Shown here: in pieces, positions 22,996-30,498 of the stretch
Position numbering within the stretch: position 1 is the first letter of the stretch
Layout: each line of letters begins with the position of its first letter
Source of the DNA: Seongchinamella sediminis
GTDB lineage: Bacteria > Pseudomonadota > Gammaproteobacteria > Pseudomonadales > Halieaceae
Length of the DNA stretch: 32,610 nucleotides
Direction: 5' to 3'
Assembly: GCF_003457605.1 (NCBI RefSeq)
Contig: NZ_QRAN01000029.1
Location: 1-32,610, forward strand
Notes under the pieces: generated by a model
Database searches by the model: none
What the model was told of the DNA's origin: nothing
Seen by the model: only the letters and a program-made list of their open reading frames with translations
Program-made: the position numbers and the translations under genes

Positions 22996-24744
22996 CTACG
23001 GGCTAATCGCACAGCGCGGGTTGGTGCATTGCAGGACGCAAATCCTGGCATCCAGGACATTGACGATACCGTTTCCGTCGATATCCAGAATCGGGTCGGC
23101 GGGCGGCACAGTGACATTTCTGTTGCTGTTGATATTCATGATGTCGGTCATGTCCACTTCGCCATCACCGTTGTTGTCACAGCTGGCGGTAGCCGCAGTT
23201 GCAACGACGAGGTCTGACAATATCGGGGATTCGCCAGCAGCATCGGGGCGCAGTACGGTCCTGATCTGGATAAACTGACCTGCAAGCCCCAGACCTGTAG
23301 CGCCGTTGGTTACCGGGATGTAGGCCTGTAAGCCCAGGTCGGCAGCCACGTCGGCGGCTCTTGCTTCCACTTCGATACTCGCGCCCGCGGGAATAAAGCC
23401 CTCGGGCTCGTTGTTCCAGCTGATGCTGTCCCAGCCAGTTCCCAGCGCCCCGCCATCGTTGATAACGGTCCAGATGCCAGACGGATCGGTTTGGTTTCGT
23501 GCTGCAAAGCCGGAAGCGTCGCTGTAGGTATAGGGGGAGCGGCCGACAGGAATCGTCGAAATAAAGTTGCAGTTTGAATCGTATTGGGAAATAGAGTTGG
23601 AGCCCAGGTTAATGGTCCATATGCGATTGCCCTTTGCTACGATGGGACCGCGTCCCCCCAGGGTGCCTACCGTACAAGCCGGCGTGGTGTCGAGGTCGCC
23701 GGAGGGCAAGGTGACAAATTTTCTCAGGGTGGGGGTTCCGAACCACACTGCCCCGTCGCCATCCACCGCCACACCCGTGCCGCTGAAGGCGATGCTGAAC
23801 TGGGTTGTTCCAGTGGCGGGATTGAAGGCATGCAGGGTGCTGCCGAGATATACCCTGTCGTTACCGAAGTTTATGCCGTAGTTGCTTTGCAGGCTTCTAT
23901 TCTGGGTCCAGGTGTTGGTATTGGTATCGAGCTCAACCAGTACTGAACTCAGTGACGCTCCCCATAATGTCCCGCCTGCGTCTACTACGCAGCCATAGTT
24001 GGTGGCATTGGTGGTGATGGGGCCCGCCAGCTGGTTGCCGTCCAGGTCAAACTTGAAGTACTCGCGTCCGCTGTAGGTGCCAGCCCACAGGGTATTGCCA
24101 GTGCCCAGGCAGAGTGAGCGGCCCAGGTCGGAGGGATCGCCGAACCGGGATATCCAGATAACCCTTTCGTCCTGGAAATCGTCGATATCAAGAACACCAT
24201 CGCCATCATCGATAACGGGAAGCATCTCGTCTGGCGTGATCATACAGTCGCCATTGGTATCGACTGATGTATCGATGACGCCATTGCCGTTGCGGTCGAC
24301 GCCACCTTCCACGGCAATCTTCAACAATTCGGGACGCAAACCACCGGAAAAATTGCGATTGGCCACGTAGACGTTGCCATTGATATCTACCGCTGTACGC
24401 GAGGGAGCGGGTCCTGAAAACGCCCCATGGTTTGCCAGTGCATTGGGGTCGCCATAGGACGTCAGGTAGCGAGCTTCCTCGCAGCCCGCCCCGCCAGCGC
24501 CGTCGGTATTTATTCGCGACATGGTGTCCTCGCCGGCATTGGCAATCCACAGGACCGGGAAGGTATCTCCGACTACATTGAGTTGCAGCTGGTCGTTATT
24601 CGGCGCGTCGTGATTAACCGAGTTCAGGGTGCCCAGGTCAAAATCGGCATCCGTGGTATAGGTCGTGGTACCCGCCGTTGCCGCACCCGCCAGGAGCAGG
24701 GCGGAAATCATGGCGGTGCGCTGTTTAAACAGTGATTTTTTCAT
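22996..24744 (-). CDS. Secreted propeller-type protein with C-terminal dockerin-like module
   Basis: 582 residues. Signal peptide 1-24 (ISALLLAGAATA). Residues about 60-430 form NHL/six-bladed-propeller-like repeats with recurring 'DINGNVYVANR', 'GNTLWAGTYS', 'DGDGAVWFGTP' strands. Three Asp-rich calcium-binding loops are inserted at about 150-190 (DRNGNGVID, DTNGDCMIT, DDGDGVLDIDDF). The C terminus (522-582) has two complete EF-hand-like loops, DNNGDGEVDMTD and DIDGNGIVNVLD, each with acidic ligands at positions 1, 3, 5, 9 and 12, followed by ARICVLQCTNPRCA; this is the plan of a dockerin. There is no PEP-CTERM signal. AGGAGAG in the end of the preceding gene serves as its ribosome-binding site, and the gap is three bases. 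A cohesin-like protein lies in the same gene run. Confidence 0.82.
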   Translation of the reverse strand: MKKSLFKQRTAMISALLLAGAATAGTTTYTTDADFDLGTLNSVNHDAPNNDQLQLNVVGDTFPVLWIANAGEDTMSRINTDGAGGAGCEEARYLTSYGDPNALANHGAFSGPAPSRTAVDINGNVYVANRNFSGGLRPELLKIAVEGGVDRNGNGVIDTSVDTNGDCMITPDEMLPVIDDGDGVLDIDDFQDERVIWISRFGDPSDLGRSLCLGTGNTLWAGTYSGREYFKFDLDGNQLAGPITTNATNYGCVVDAGGTLWGASLSSVLVELDTNTNTWTQNRSLQSNYGINFGNDRVYLGSTLHAFNPATGTTQFSIAFSGTGVAVDGDGAVWFGTPTLRKFVTLPSGDLDTTPACTVGTLGGRGPIVAKGNRIWTINLGSNSISQYDSNCNFISTIPVGRSPYTYSDASGFAARNQTDPSGIWTVINDGGALGTGWDSISWNNEPEGFIPAGASIEVEARAADVAADLGLQAYIPVTNGATGLGLAGQFIQIRTVLRPDAAGESPILSDLVVATAATASCDNNGDGEVDMTDIMNINSNRNVTVPPADPILDIDGNGIVNVLDARICVLQCTNPRCAISP

Positions 24745-24747
24745 GTT

Positions 24748-25875
24748 TTACTCTCCTGAGTACCGCGTGCTGAAGCGGGAATTCATGGCTTGTGCAGTGT
24801 GCCGGGAAGCGAATGGGGCCGGTTTTGGTTCACTTTGAAAGCCCTGTGCAGGGGCCAGCGGGATGAGTTCTCCGGTGGCGAGGTCCAGTGAACAGACATT
24901 CGCAGATTGATTGCCTTGCCATTGGACCAGGAGCATGTGGCCATCATCGTCAAGCCAGACCGGGTCACCGACCTGTGATTGGCCGTCGGTAATACTGCGC
25001 GGGTCGGAACCATCTTCTTTCATCACAAAAAGTTGTGTTCTCCCGTAGGGGCCACGGGTGGAAAGAAACGAGATTTGGCTGCCGTCGCCAGACCACACGG
25101 GGTTACTGTCCGATGCGGGGAGGTCTGTTAATTGGCGCTCATTACCGGTGACAAGGTCATAGCGGTAAATGTTGTATTCCCGCTGCCGCCGCGAGTGGTA
25201 AAGCAGCGACGTGCTGTCGGGTGACCAGGCGGGTTTACCGTCTTCATGTTTCGGGTTGTCGGTCAGCTGGGTGTGGTGCATAGCGCGCATATCCAGTAAC
25301 CATAGGTCTCCCTTGGCCCTGATATTAAGTTTTCGGTATGCAAGCAACTGCCCATCGGGCGACCATGCCGGACTGTCATGGCCAGCCTCGTTATCAAAGG
25401 TCAGTTGCTGTGGGTTTGTGCCATCAATGGCCAGGGAAAACAGCTGGAGAGGTCCCTTCCTGTCGGACACGAAAACAATGGATTGGCCGTCCGGTGACCA
25501 GGACGGCTGGCCGTCATAGCCTCTCCAGCGGGACAGGTTCCGCTGCCGGCTGCCGTCGGCGCGCATGTAGTAGACCTCTGAATTCCCGCCATCCCGATTG
25601 GAGGTGAACAGGATGTGGCGGCCATCCGGAGACCAGCTGGCCTCATAATCATCCCGCTCATTATTGGTCAGCTGTTCTGGGGCCTGTCCGTCCGGCCCCG
25701 CCAGGTAAATTTCCCGATCGCCATCCTGGTTGGAGACAAACAGAATCTGACCAGGAGCGGTAGCTCCCGGCCACTCACTGGCCTGCTCTGGATGAGTGAT
25801 GGTGAAGCTGCAGGCGCCACTGAGGGCCAGCAGTGACAACGCCACCCACCTTTTAAGGTAGACCGTAAGCTCCAT
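24748..25875 (-). CDS. TolB-like PD40 beta-propeller lipoprotein
   Basis: 375 residues from ATG 25875, which places a lipoprotein signal at the N terminus (WVALSLLALSGAC, lipidated Cys22); the frame is open to 25965 but that would bury the signal. The rest holds six PD40 repeats, each with a 'SWSPDG..ILFTS...G' core, forming a TolB-type propeller. Such proteins bind partners in the periplasm or at the outer membrane. It is translationally coupled to the dockerin-protein gene, three bases downstream. A role in docking or assembly of that exported protein is inferred from coupling only. Confidence 0.85.
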   Translation of the reverse strand: MELTVYLKRWVALSLLALSGACSFTITHPEQASEWPGATAPGQILFVSNQDGDREIYLAGPDGQAPEQLTNNERDDYEASWSPDGRHILFTSNRDGGNSEVYYMRADGSRQRNLSRWRGYDGQPSWSPDGQSIVFVSDRKGPLQLFSLAIDGTNPQQLTFDNEAGHDSPAWSPDGQLLAYRKLNIRAKGDLWLLDMRAMHHTQLTDNPKHEDGKPAWSPDSTSLLYHSRRQREYNIYRYDLVTGNERQLTDLPASDSNPVWSGDGSQISFLSTRGPYGRTQLFVMKEDGSDPRSITDGQSQVGDPVWLDDDGHMLLVQWQGNQSANVCSLDLATGELIPLAPAQGFQSEPKPAPFASRHTAQAMNSRFSTRYSGE

Positions 25876-25960
25876 GCCTACTTCTCCACTATGTTGCTGA
25901 AAGTCGGGGGCTGGTAAGCCCCTCGACTGGCTCGATTTCCCGCACAACAGCCAAATAAAA

Positions 25961-25977
25961 CGCAATTTTCAGGCCCA
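25961..25977 (-). promoter_or_regulatory. Candidate sigma-54 promoter for PD40/dockerin-protein operon
   Basis: On the minus strand GGGCCTG-AAAA-TTGCG has the invariant GG and GC with 10 bases between, and a full TTGC -12 box, but three mismatches in the -24 box. Expected start near 25950, about 75 bases before the ATG. Weak alone; supported by two better sites elsewhere in the locus. Confidence 0.3.
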
Positions 25978-25992
25978 TCTGCGTAATGCCAT

Positions 25993-26010
25993 GAAAACCC
26001 TGAGGTTTTC
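25993..26010. terminator. 7-bp hairpin after GspC-like gene
   Basis: GAAAACC (25993-25999) pairs exactly with GGTTTTC (26004-26010) around four bases. It lies about 70 bases beyond the GspC-like stop on the minus strand. No long T tract follows, so termination would be weak or factor-aided. Confidence 0.35.
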
Positions 26011-26078
26011 TGTCGCCAGCAACAGCCGGTTGCTGAAAGTGTAAAAATATTTGACGCAGCTGGATGCCGGATCATCGC

Positions 26079-26828
26079 TCACGGTGCCGACAGTGTGCTG
26101 TCGTAGTAGTCCTGAGGCCTCATAATGGTCAACTCCACCTGCTGCCGGGGGCCAGCGTCTTCGGCCAATGGCGAGAGGAGGTCATCAGCGGTGACCTTGT
26201 TGCCGTCGATGGCGATTACCACATCACCCGACTGCAGCCCGCTTTGAATGAATGCAGATGAGTCGCCCCCGGGATAAACCAGCAGGCCAAGCAATTCACC
26301 GTCAAGCCGGTAGGACTTGAGTTCCAGCGCATTTACCTGTGCGGCGTCGAGTTGGATGCGCAGTTGATTGTCGTCCAGGGGAGGAGCATCACCTGAACCG
26401 GCGTCCGACAGCGGCAACCAGGCCTCGAGTTGGCCATTGCTTAGCAACACACTCTCTGGCTCGATAGCCATCAGGGTAAGGTCGCCAATAGTGTCACCTG
26501 GCCGGAGCTGTTTTTGTCCGCCCGCCCGCAGCTCGATGATAGCGATGCTGGCGGCCGGATCGGGACTCTCCATAACCCCGGTTAGACGCAGGTGAGCGAG
26601 GCTCAGCCGCTGCCCGGGCTCTGCGTAAGTGGGGTAGTTCGCTTTGGGGGCTGCGTCATCATGGGAAAAAATGGGGTTTTTGATTCCCGGTTCTACCACC
26701 TCGGGAACCTGCGATTGCCCGCTCAATACAAACCAGACCCCCAGGGCCGCCAGCGATCCAGTGATGACCAGCGCCCTCCTTGTTCCAAAGCGGGTGGCCC
26801 CTGGGTTGGAAGTATAGTGAGAAGCCAT
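26079..26828 (-). CDS. GspC-like protein (HR plus PDZ-like domain), orphan type II secretion component
   Basis: 249 residues from ATG 26828 (a TTG at 26873 is the other option; neither has a good Shine-Dalgarno sequence). One membrane span lies at about 20-37 (ALVITGSLAALGVWFVL), followed by a Pro-rich linker, then a homology-region-like beta domain (LSLAHLRLTGVM, ASIAIIELRAGGQKQLRPGDTIG) and a C-terminal PDZ-like domain (FIQSGLQSGDVVIAIDGNKVTADD). This is the plan of GspC/PulC, the periplasmic link of type II secretion. No other gsp genes lie in the window. It stands directly after the cohesin-like PEP-CTERM gene (85-bp gap), which suggests a dedicated role in exporting these surface proteins. 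Confidence 0.72.
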   Translation of the reverse strand: MASHYTSNPGATRFGTRRALVITGSLAALGVWFVLSGQSQVPEVVEPGIKNPIFSHDDAAPKANYPTYAEPGQRLSLAHLRLTGVMESPDPAASIAIIELRAGGQKQLRPGDTIGDLTLMAIEPESVLLSNGQLEAWLPLSDAGSGDAPPLDDNQLRIQLDAAQVNALELKSYRLDGELLGLLVYPGGDSSAFIQSGLQSGDVVIAIDGNKVTADDLLSPLAEDAGPRQQVELTIMRPQDYYDSTLSAP

Positions 26829-26913
26829 GTCAGCTGAACCCGGTGCATTGGTGCCAAGCGATAGCGTTTCCAAGGCAGGCGAAAAACTGCTTCAAGCCAT
26901 TGCCGGCCTTACA

Positions 26914-27549
26914 TCACGGCTGCGCTACACGCCGCCGCCAGCCGAGACCCAGAAGTCCCAGGGCGAGCAGGGCGATGGTGCCCGGTTCTGGCACGCCTTG
27001 ATAGGTGTCAGGGCAACTGGCGCCCACGCACACATTGGCACCAGCGAGGGTCGGGAATATTTCATTGCCCAGTTCGTCGCCGAAGGTGAGCAATGATCCG
27101 GCGAAACTAACTGGAGAGAGACCGTCGCCGACAGCATTGAAAGCCAGGGTTGCGATAGTAAACATATTCCCAAGGCCATCCTGGTTGGCCATTAAATCAG
27201 CAGGGGAATCTAACGAAAATTCGAATATATCGAGAAGGCCTGGGCCAAAAGTAACGTCACAGGAAATGCCGGGGAAACAGCCGAAACTATCCACGGCAGA
27301 GTAAAAAGTGACTGAGTTTGCGCTGAGTACTGTGGGATCGAAGGCGATGTCGATGTCCCATGCGCCAAGATACTCCGGGTCAGCTGACCCATCCCAGACA
27401 ATGTCCATGAAGACGGTATCACCGACCAATGCTGTCTGGTATGCGGGATCGATATAGATCATCGGGGTGGCATGTGCCGCGCTGGCGAGCAGGGTCAGCA
27501 TGCTCGCTGCCAGGAATGCCTTGAATCGAGTCAGGTTGGTTGTCGTTTT
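26914..27549 (-). CDS. Cohesin-like PEP-CTERM surface protein
   Basis: 211 residues from GTG 27549; the start is fixed by a perfect AGGAGG seven bases upstream, and the ATG at 27573 lies upstream of that site and is unlikely. Signal peptide 1-28 (FLAASMLTLLASAAHA). The mature part has a cohesin-type beta-sandwich pattern: ALVGDTVFMDIVWDGS, YLGAWDIDIAFDPTVLSANSVTF and later MFTIATLAFNAVGDG. The C terminus is a textbook PEP-CTERM signal: VPEPGTIALLALGLLGLG then WRRR (186-205). Two Cys pairs occur (CFPGISC, CVGASC). It heads a minus-strand run ending with a dockerin-bearing protein and could be its anchor. The cohesin call is by pattern and should be confirmed by profile search. Confidence 0.75.
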   Translation of the reverse strand, partial: KTTTNLTRFKAFLAASMLTLLASAAHATPMIYIDPAYQTALVGDTVFMDIVWDGSADPEYLGAWDIDIAFDPTVLSANSVTFYSAVDSFGCFPGISCDVTFGPGLLDIFEFSLDSPADLMANQDGLGNMFTIATLAFNAVGDGLSPVSFAGSLLTFGDELGNEIFPTLAGANVCVGASCPDTYQGVPEPGTIALLALGLLGLGWRRRVAQP

Positions 27550-27976
27550 CACTTGTTGTCCTCCTGAGGCCATTCATTAGGAATGTTGCCTGGCCGCGTA
27601 AAGAAATATTATTGCCTTTTTTTGGTAAGCGTATTTCGCGCCAATTTTTAAAAATTATATTAATATCAGGCACATACAAAAACGCATCACTCGAGGTATG
27701 CTTCGGACGTAAAAATTGTTGACAGCCAGGCGGGAAGTAGCGCCCATCGGCCTGCACTGATAGCTAATCCTTATCGGCCGCAGTCCGGCTCTGGTAGTGT
27801 AGTTGCCTTAAGATCGCTGTTGTTGAGACAGTGCCATGGTAATCGGCTAACCCAACCGGGTAACGAAGTACGCGGTGGAAACAGAGCGTCAGGCAATGCT
27901 GTATTGCAACTCTTCCATTTTCGTGTGCTATGTTTCCTCTGCAGTAATGTGTACACGGTTACAGGAGTCAAGGACA
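27550..27976. promoter_or_regulatory. Divergent control region between cohesin PEP-CTERM and TonB receptor genes
   Basis: 427 bp. The part at about 27595-27690 is strikingly A+T-rich and includes a perfect 14-bp palindrome AATTTTTAAAAATT (27643-27656). A weak sigma-54-like site for the left gene overlaps its edge. On the plus strand TGGTAGT-GTAG-TTGCC (27792-27807) also has GG-N10-GC spacing but a poor -24 box. No gene was found here. Confidence 0.4.
27628..27643 (-). promoter_or_regulatory. Candidate sigma-54 promoter for cohesin PEP-CTERM gene
   Basis: Minus strand TGGCGCG-AAAT-ACGCT: -24 box matches six of seven, invariant GG and GC are spaced by 10 bases, but the -12 box lacks TT. The start would be near 27617, about 68 bases before the GTG. 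An A/T-only palindrome abuts its upstream side, as a possible UP-like or IHF-bending element. Confidence 0.35.
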
Positions 27977-30091
27977 ATGCCAGTAGCGAGCTCCCAGACC
28001 CACTACGGGTCCGAGAAATGGTTTTGGTTTTTTCTGCTACCGCTCGCGGTAATCGGTCCCCTCATTTGCGCTGCTGAACAAGCACCGGTTTTCCCGGAGG
28101 AAATCGTGGTAACCGCAAATCGCATCGCCGAGCCGCGTTTCGATACGGCTTACTCCCTCGATCGTATTGATGACGACCGCATTCGCAAGGCCAACTTCCG
28201 TACCACTGTAGACCTGTTTCGTGAAGTTCCCGGGACCCTGGTGCAGAAGACTGCTCACGGGCAGGGATCGCCTTATATTCGCGGCTTCACCGGCTTTCGC
28301 AATCTTTTTCTTATCGATGGTATCCGCCTCAATAACGCGGTGTTTCGAGAAGGGCCGAATCAATACTGGGCAACAGTGGATATCAATGCGGTGCAACGCG
28401 CAGAAATCGTCAGGGGACCGAAATCTGTGCTGTATGGTTCCGACGCGATTGGAGGCACTGTCAATGTGCTGAATCGCACCCCGCGCGCCCACCTCGATAC
28501 TCAAAACCTGCAGGGCGGAGTGCACTACCGCTATGGTACGGGTGAACATTCGAGCGTTATCAGCGGGTTTGCCGATGTGCCCATGGGTGCTGATGGCGGT
28601 TTACTCATCGGCGGCAGTCGCAAAGAGTTCGGCGACATCGACTCTGGTTCCGGACGACTGCCCGAGACCGGCTATGACGAGTGGACGCTGGACGGGAAGC
28701 TTGTTTACCAGCTTGCTGACAGCCTGACGCTCACCGCGGCCCATAGCGAGGTGCATCAGGACGATGTGCCGCGAACTCACCGGACCGTGCACGCGGTGCC
28801 CTTTGCCGGCACAACGGCAGGCAGCGAACTCAAGCGCGAACTGGATCAAGACCGCACACTTTCCTATGTGCGATTGCAGGGCAGCGACTTTGTCGGCCTG
28901 GAACAGTGGGAATTGACGCTCTACAACCAGCGCCAGGAAGAGCGCCGGGATCGCCTCAGGAGCGAGGGTCGAAGGGATGCCCAGGGAGTGGATGTGGATA
29001 CCATTGGACTCACCGTGGACGGGGTCCTGGAAACGGAGACTTTCGGTACCTTCAGCGCCGGCGCTGAGTGGGCCAGGGACCGGGTTGATAGTTGGTCCAC
29101 TCGCAATCCGGTGCAGGGGCCGGTCGCCGATGATGCCTACTATGACTGGGCCGGACTGTTTCTGCAGAATCGCTATTACTGGCCCGGTGGGGTAGATCTT
29201 ACCAGTGGTGTGCGACTGTCGTATTTTCGCGTGGTGGCAGATCGGGTCAGTGACCCCGTTGATGGCTCGCCGATATCGCTGCGCGACAGCTGGTCGCAGC
29301 CGGTTGCCAACCTGCGCCTCGGTTGGTCTGTCGTGCCCGATCAATGGCGCCTGTACGGGGGGCTGTCGCAGGGCTTCCGGGCGCCCAACCTGTCGGATCT
29401 GACCCGCTACGACTCCGCCCGCAGCAATGAGTTTGAAGTTCCCGCACCGGACCTGCAACCGGAGCGATTTCTGCAGTATGAGCTTGGTACGCGCTTTCGC
29501 AGCGAGGCGGGACTGCAATTGGAAGGCGCCCTGTTTTACACCGATATTGAGGACCAGATTCAGCGCTTGCTGACCGGGCGGGTGAATACTGAGGGGGAGT
29601 TGGAAGTTACCAAGGCCAACGTGGGTGACGGCAAGCTTTACGGCGTCGAAGTCCAGGGCCGTTATGCCTTTGACCAGAGCTGGAGCGCCTTCGCCCATTT
29701 TGCCTGGGTGGATGGCCGGATCAGCACTGAAGCGGTGGTCGGTAGTCCAGCTGTCGACGACCATCATAGTCGTACGATGCCGACCAATTACCGTCTCGGC
29801 CTGCGTTATGACAGTGCCAGTCCTCGAGGCTGGTGGCTGGAATCTGAGTGGATTGCTGTGGAAAAAGCAGACCGGCTTTCCTTACGCGACCAGGGAGATA
29901 CCCAGCGCATTCCGCCCGGAGGCACCCCTGGCTATGCGCTTTGGCACTTGCGCGGGGGATTAAGCGTGAATCAGCGCCTGAGTATCAACCTGGCGCTGGA
30001 AAACCTGCTGGATAAGAATTACCGGGTACACGGATCTGGTCAGAATGAAACCGGGCGCAACCTGATAGTTGCTTTAGACTTTCAGTTCTGA
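27977..30091 (+). CDS. TonB-dependent outer-membrane receptor
   Basis: 704 residues from ATG 27977, chosen for AAGGACA just upstream and a signal peptide (WFWFFLLPLAVIGPLICAA, about 15-33); an upstream ATG at 27875 would bury it. The TonB box EEIVVTA is at 41-47. The plug follows with YIRGFTGFRNLFLIDGIRLNN and AEIVRGPKSVLYGSDAIGGTVNV. The 22-strand barrel contains the usual GLSQGFRAPNLSDLTRYD and PERFLQYELGTRF segments, and it ends in a Phe for BAM recognition. The sequence resembles haem/haemoglobin or siderophore receptors, but the substrate cannot be told. It is divergent from the cohesin PEP-CTERM gene. Confidence 0.92.
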   Translation: MPVASSQTHYGSEKWFWFFLLPLAVIGPLICAAEQAPVFPEEIVVTANRIAEPRFDTAYSLDRIDDDRIRKANFRTTVDLFREVPGTLVQKTAHGQGSPYIRGFTGFRNLFLIDGIRLNNAVFREGPNQYWATVDINAVQRAEIVRGPKSVLYGSDAIGGTVNVLNRTPRAHLDTQNLQGGVHYRYGTGEHSSVISGFADVPMGADGGLLIGGSRKEFGDIDSGSGRLPETGYDEWTLDGKLVYQLADSLTLTAAHSEVHQDDVPRTHRTVHAVPFAGTTAGSELKRELDQDRTLSYVRLQGSDFVGLEQWELTLYNQRQEERRDRLRSEGRRDAQGVDVDTIGLTVDGVLETETFGTFSAGAEWARDRVDSWSTRNPVQGPVADDAYYDWAGLFLQNRYYWPGGVDLTSGVRLSYFRVVADRVSDPVDGSPISLRDSWSQPVANLRLGWSVVPDQWRLYGGLSQGFRAPNLSDLTRYDSARSNEFEVPAPDLQPERFLQYELGTRFRSEAGLQLEGALFYTDIEDQIQRLLTGRVNTEGELEVTKANVGDGKLYGVEVQGRYAFDQSWSAFAHFAWVDGRISTEAVVGSPAVDDHHSRTMPTNYRLGLRYDSASPRGWWLESEWIAVEKADRLSLRDQGDTQRIPPGGTPGYALWHLRGGLSVNQRLSINLALENLLDKNYRVHGSGQNETGRNLIVALDFQF

Positions 30092-30291
30092 GGCACTCTG
30101 GATTTCAGCCTGCCTGGCTACCTCGTCGCGAGGGCTCTCTATTTGCAGAGCGCATCACATCAGCCGGCGCGCACTACCCATGGCAGCTTAAACCAAGGGC
30201 AGGTATCCACTTATAGAATCGGGTATCGCTGTTCAAAGAACCGGGGCCACCTCTGTATGTGCCTGAGAACAATTATTTTGAGGATATTAAA
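30092..30291. other. Gap after TonB receptor with two small stems
   Basis: 200 bp. CCTCG/CGAGG (near 30120-30132) and GCTCT/AGAGC (near 30134-30151) form two adjacent five-pair stems about 30 bases past the receptor stop, possibly a weak terminator. GC content drops sharply from about 30265 on. No other feature seen. Confidence 0.25.
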
Positions 30292-30498
30292 GTGAATAAA
30301 GAAGACAAAGTACTTATTGATAGATTTGGCATTACTTGTGAGAAAATAAATATTTACCACTATAAGAAATACCAATATAGCAAACTACAAGATGCTATCA
30401 ATTATGCAAAGCTTGAACACGGTCGTTCTGATGTGAAACCTGCAATGGAGATCGAGAGCGAGACTCGATTAGTACAAAGTGGACAAGATCAATCCTGA
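30292..30498 (+). CDS. Small hypothetical protein upstream of NhaA
   Basis: 68 residues from GTG 30292, chosen for GAGG eight bases upstream; a GTG at 30259 lacks such a site. Lys/Tyr/Ile-rich and soluble, with a HYKKYQYSKLQDAINYAKLEHGR stretch that looks like a strand pair and helix; no family is recognised with certainty. The gene is much richer in A+T than the neighbours to its left. It overlaps the NhaA start by 20 bases, so the two are probably cotranscribed and translationally coupled. Function unknown. Confidence 0.6.
   Translation: MNKEDKVLIDRFGITCEKINIYHYKKYQYSKLQDAINYAKLEHGRSDVKPAMEIESETRLVQSGQDQS

Noticed and set aside
24145-24300. Asp-rich calcium loops in the middle of the propeller protein as an extra dockerin
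   Set aside because: The loops lack the paired spacing and helix pattern of a dockerin; more like inserted EF-hand/thrombospondin-type calcium loops.
28601-29767. Long open frame on the minus strand opposite the TonB receptor
   Set aside because: Antisense to a receptor with plug and barrel motifs; no recognisable protein features.
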